Positions 6,341 to 7,789 of a DNA stretch of 7,789 bases are shown here, in pieces (the first letter of the stretch is position 1; the number at the start of each line of letters is the position of its first letter). This DNA is from Candidatus Aenigmatarchaeota archaeon. Its GTDB lineage: Archaea; Aenigmatarchaeota; Aenigmatarchaeia; QMZP01. The notes beneath the pieces were generated by a model that saw nothing but the letters and a program-made list of their open reading frames with translations, made no database searches and had not been told where the DNA came from. The position numbers were made by a program, and so were the translations under genes. The DNA is taken from the NCBI GenBank assembly GCA_016202785.1, contig JACQOC010000016.1:1-7789 (forward strand). The letters are read 5' to 3'.

Positions 6341-7411
6341 ATGCCTGATTTGAAAGGCGTGCTTACCGACGGGAAGATATTCGGCACGTTCCTTGACAAC
6401 GAGAACAACCCTAGCCTTGCAGCTGCTGATGCCGGCATTTTTGGCGTTGCATTTGACGCTACTGCCTCCTACAAGAAAGGCACTAGGCTGGGGCCGCATG
6501 CCATAATGCAGGCCAGCCACCAGATCGAATATCCGCCGGTCGGCTACACCGCAAGGCTGTCGGATAAGGCCAAGGCGCATTTTGCCGGCATCTTCGAATA
6601 TCCGGAAGTGGCAGAGCATGAAGATGTAGACGCATTATCCAAAGCCATGGTGGCAGACGTTGCCGGCTTGGCAACTGACATTTTGAAACAGCAGAAGCTG
6701 CTGGCCTTGTTTGGCGGCGAGCATTCGGTGCTGAACGGCGCGTTGCAGGCGGTCAAGGGTATGTACAAGCCAAAGGCTGTCACCTTGCTCCAAATCGATG
6801 CCCACCTGGACCTGCGCGACGCGTTCGAAGGCCTGCAGTACAGCCATGGCAGCATCATGCGCAACGCCGTCGAACTAGGCTTCCCGACCGTGCAGCTAGG
6901 GATAAGGGACCATATCAGCGCGGCCGATGTCGGCGGCGAAGCTGAATACATAGCGGAAAAAGGCCTCGCGAACAGCATTTTCTACTGCGCCACCCAGCCG
7001 GCCGGCTTCTATGCCCGGCCCGGCTTCAAGCCGAAATGGATTGAGAAAAGCAATCTCATCTTCAATGGCATGCTGGACGACAACTTGGCGCGCAGGATTG
7101 CGGATCTGGTGGACACTGAATATTTGTGGATAACCATCGACGTGGACGGCTTTGATCCGAGCATATTTCCCGGCACCGGCACGCCGCTGCCGCACGGCCT
7201 GCAATTGTCAGGAGTGGAACGGCTGCTGTACAGTATCATAAGTGCCGGGAAAGCGAAATTGTTAGGCTTCGACATCGTCGAGGTTGCACCGGAGATGCGC
7301 ACCGCTGCCCGCAGCTATTCGCCGCAGGAAGCGGTAAACACAACAACTGAAATGAACGCGGCCTTGCTGGCCTACAAGCTGCTATTCTGGAACTTCCTGG
7401 ACCGGTTCTGA
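6341..7411 (+). CDS. Agmatinase/arginase-family ureohydrolase
   Basis: A binuclear-manganese enzyme of the ureohydrolase fold. Family members cleave urea from agmatine, arginine or related guanidino compounds. All the metal ligands are visible: H128 in FGGEHSV, D153, H155 and D157 in QIDAHLDLRD, and D267 and D269 in TIDVDGFDP. Also present are H169 in SHGS and E314 in DIVEVAPEM. The ATG at 6341 has a TATA box at leaderless distance. At 356 residues it is longer than typical agmatinases of about 300; much of the excess lies at about 190-245, between the SHGS and DVDGFDP motifs, and could shape substrate choice. Agmatine is favoured over arginine because the neighbour is a DHS-like gene, but N1-aminopropylagmatine or an agmatine-modified protein are alternatives, and guanidino acids are not ruled out. 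The aldehyde dehydrogenase 30 bp downstream may share the transcript. Confidence 0.9.
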   Translation: MPDLKGVLTDGKIFGTFLDNENNPSLAAADAGIFGVAFDATASYKKGTRLGPHAIMQASHQIEYPPVGYTARLSDKAKAHFAGIFEYPEVAEHEDVDALSKAMVADVAGLATDILKQQKLLALFGGEHSVLNGALQAVKGMYKPKAVTLLQIDAHLDLRDAFEGLQYSHGSIMRNAVELGFPTVQLGIRDHISAADVGGEAEYIAEKGLANSIFYCATQPAGFYARPGFKPKWIEKSNLIFNGMLDDNLARRIADLVDTEYLWITIDVDGFDPSIFPGTGTPLPHGLQLSGVERLLYSIISAGKAKLLGFDIVEVAPEMRTAARSYSPQEAVNTTTEMNAALLAYKLLFWNFLDRF

Positions 7412-7425
7412 GCATTTATTCCAGC

Positions 7426-7432
7426 AAGGTGA
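7426..7432 (+). promoter_or_regulatory. Shine-Dalgarno site of the aldehyde dehydrogenase gene
   Basis: AAGGTGA ends 9 bases before the ATG at 7442. GGTGA pairs with the conserved 3' end of archaeal 16S rRNA. It is the clearest Shine-Dalgarno sequence in the window and fits translation from a transcript shared with the agmatinase-like gene. It also fixes the start codon. Confidence 0.7.
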
Positions 7433-7441
7433 AATCTGTAT

Positions 7442-7789
7442 ATGGCAGCCGGCAAGCTGTACATCGGTGGCAAGTGGCGGCCAGCAGCATCACATGCCAC
7501 TTTTCCCAGCCTTAATCCGGCCACCGGCAAACCATTGGGCCAGGCCCAGAAAGGGACCGGCGCTGATTTGGAGCAGGCGGTTGCTGCAGCGGAAAAGGCG
7601 CTGGAGGGCTGGAAAAACACGCCGGCTCCGGCCCGGGGCAACATCCTCCTGAAAGCGGCCCAGCTGCTCAGGAAGAACAAGGAGCGGTTGGCCCGGCTGG
7701 TCACCATGGAGATGGGCAAAGTGCTGCCCGAAGCAAGAGGCGACGTCCAAGAGGCCATCGACATGGCAGAATACATGGCCGGCGAAGGC
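7442..7789 (+). CDS. NAD(P)-dependent aldehyde dehydrogenase, N-terminal part (3' partial)
   Basis: The reading frame runs from the ATG at 7442 to the right edge without a stop, giving 116 residues, about a quarter of a typical 460-500-residue aldehyde dehydrogenase. The N-terminus is characteristic: YIGGKW, then SLNPATGKPLGQ, an alanine-rich helix (LEQAVAAAEKALEGW), and EMGKVLPEARGDVQEAIDM, the conserved segment before the cofactor domain. The catalytic Cys and Glu lie beyond the window, so activity and substrate cannot be judged. The gene follows the agmatinase-like gene by 30 bp on the same strand, which suggests co-transcription. One possible substrate is an aminoaldehyde such as 4-aminobutanal from putrescine, but succinate-semialdehyde, methylmalonate-semialdehyde or other aldehydes are equally compatible with this fragment. 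Confidence 0.93.
   Translation, partial: MAAGKLYIGGKWRPAASHATFPSLNPATGKPLGQAQKGTGADLEQAVAAAEKALEGWKNTPAPARGNILLKAAQLLRKNKERLARLVTMEMGKVLPEARGDVQEAIDMAEYMAGEG

Overview
The window looks archaeal. It carries an archaeal-type nascent polypeptide-associated complex (NAC) protein with a UBA tail, a deoxyhypusine synthase family protein (the aIF5A modification family), a single-chain class II glycyl-tRNA synthetase, and a membrane-anchored surface protein built of Ig-like domains. Several genes have TATA-like boxes about 25 bp before the start codon, the spacing of archaeal leaderless transcripts. The base composition is moderately GC-rich and the genes are tightly packed. The surface-protein style and compactness would suit a small-genome (DPANN-like) archaeon, but the sequence alone does not fix the lineage.

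Layout, left to right. Positions 1-2097 (+) hold the C-terminal part of a large surface protein, open at the left edge. A 115-bp gap follows, with a 14-bp palindrome and a clear TATA box. Positions 2213-2548 (+) encode NAC. Positions 2549-4042 (-) encode glycyl-tRNA synthetase, whose stop codon directly abuts that of NAC. A 97-bp divergent region holds promoter signals and a possible 11-codon leader ORF. Positions 4140-5222 (+) encode a membrane family 2 glycosyltransferase. Positions 5259-6284 (-) encode a deoxyhypusine synthase-like protein, convergent with the glycosyltransferase across 36 bp. A 56-bp divergent promoter region separates it from a ureohydrolase of the agmatinase/arginase family at 6341-7411 (+). 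Thirty bp later an aldehyde dehydrogenase begins at 7442 (+) and runs off the right edge.

NAC, GlyRS and the deoxyhypusine synthase-like enzyme all serve translation or the nascent chain. The most suggestive group is the right-hand one: a deoxyhypusine synthase-like gene back to back with an agmatinase-like gene, followed by an aldehyde dehydrogenase. This points to linked polyamine/agmatine chemistry, possibly modification of aIF5A. The synthase has the catalytic lysine but departs from the classical active-site signature at a putative substrate-binding position, so its substrate is open. No tRNA, rRNA, CRISPR array, insertion sequence or phage gene was seen.
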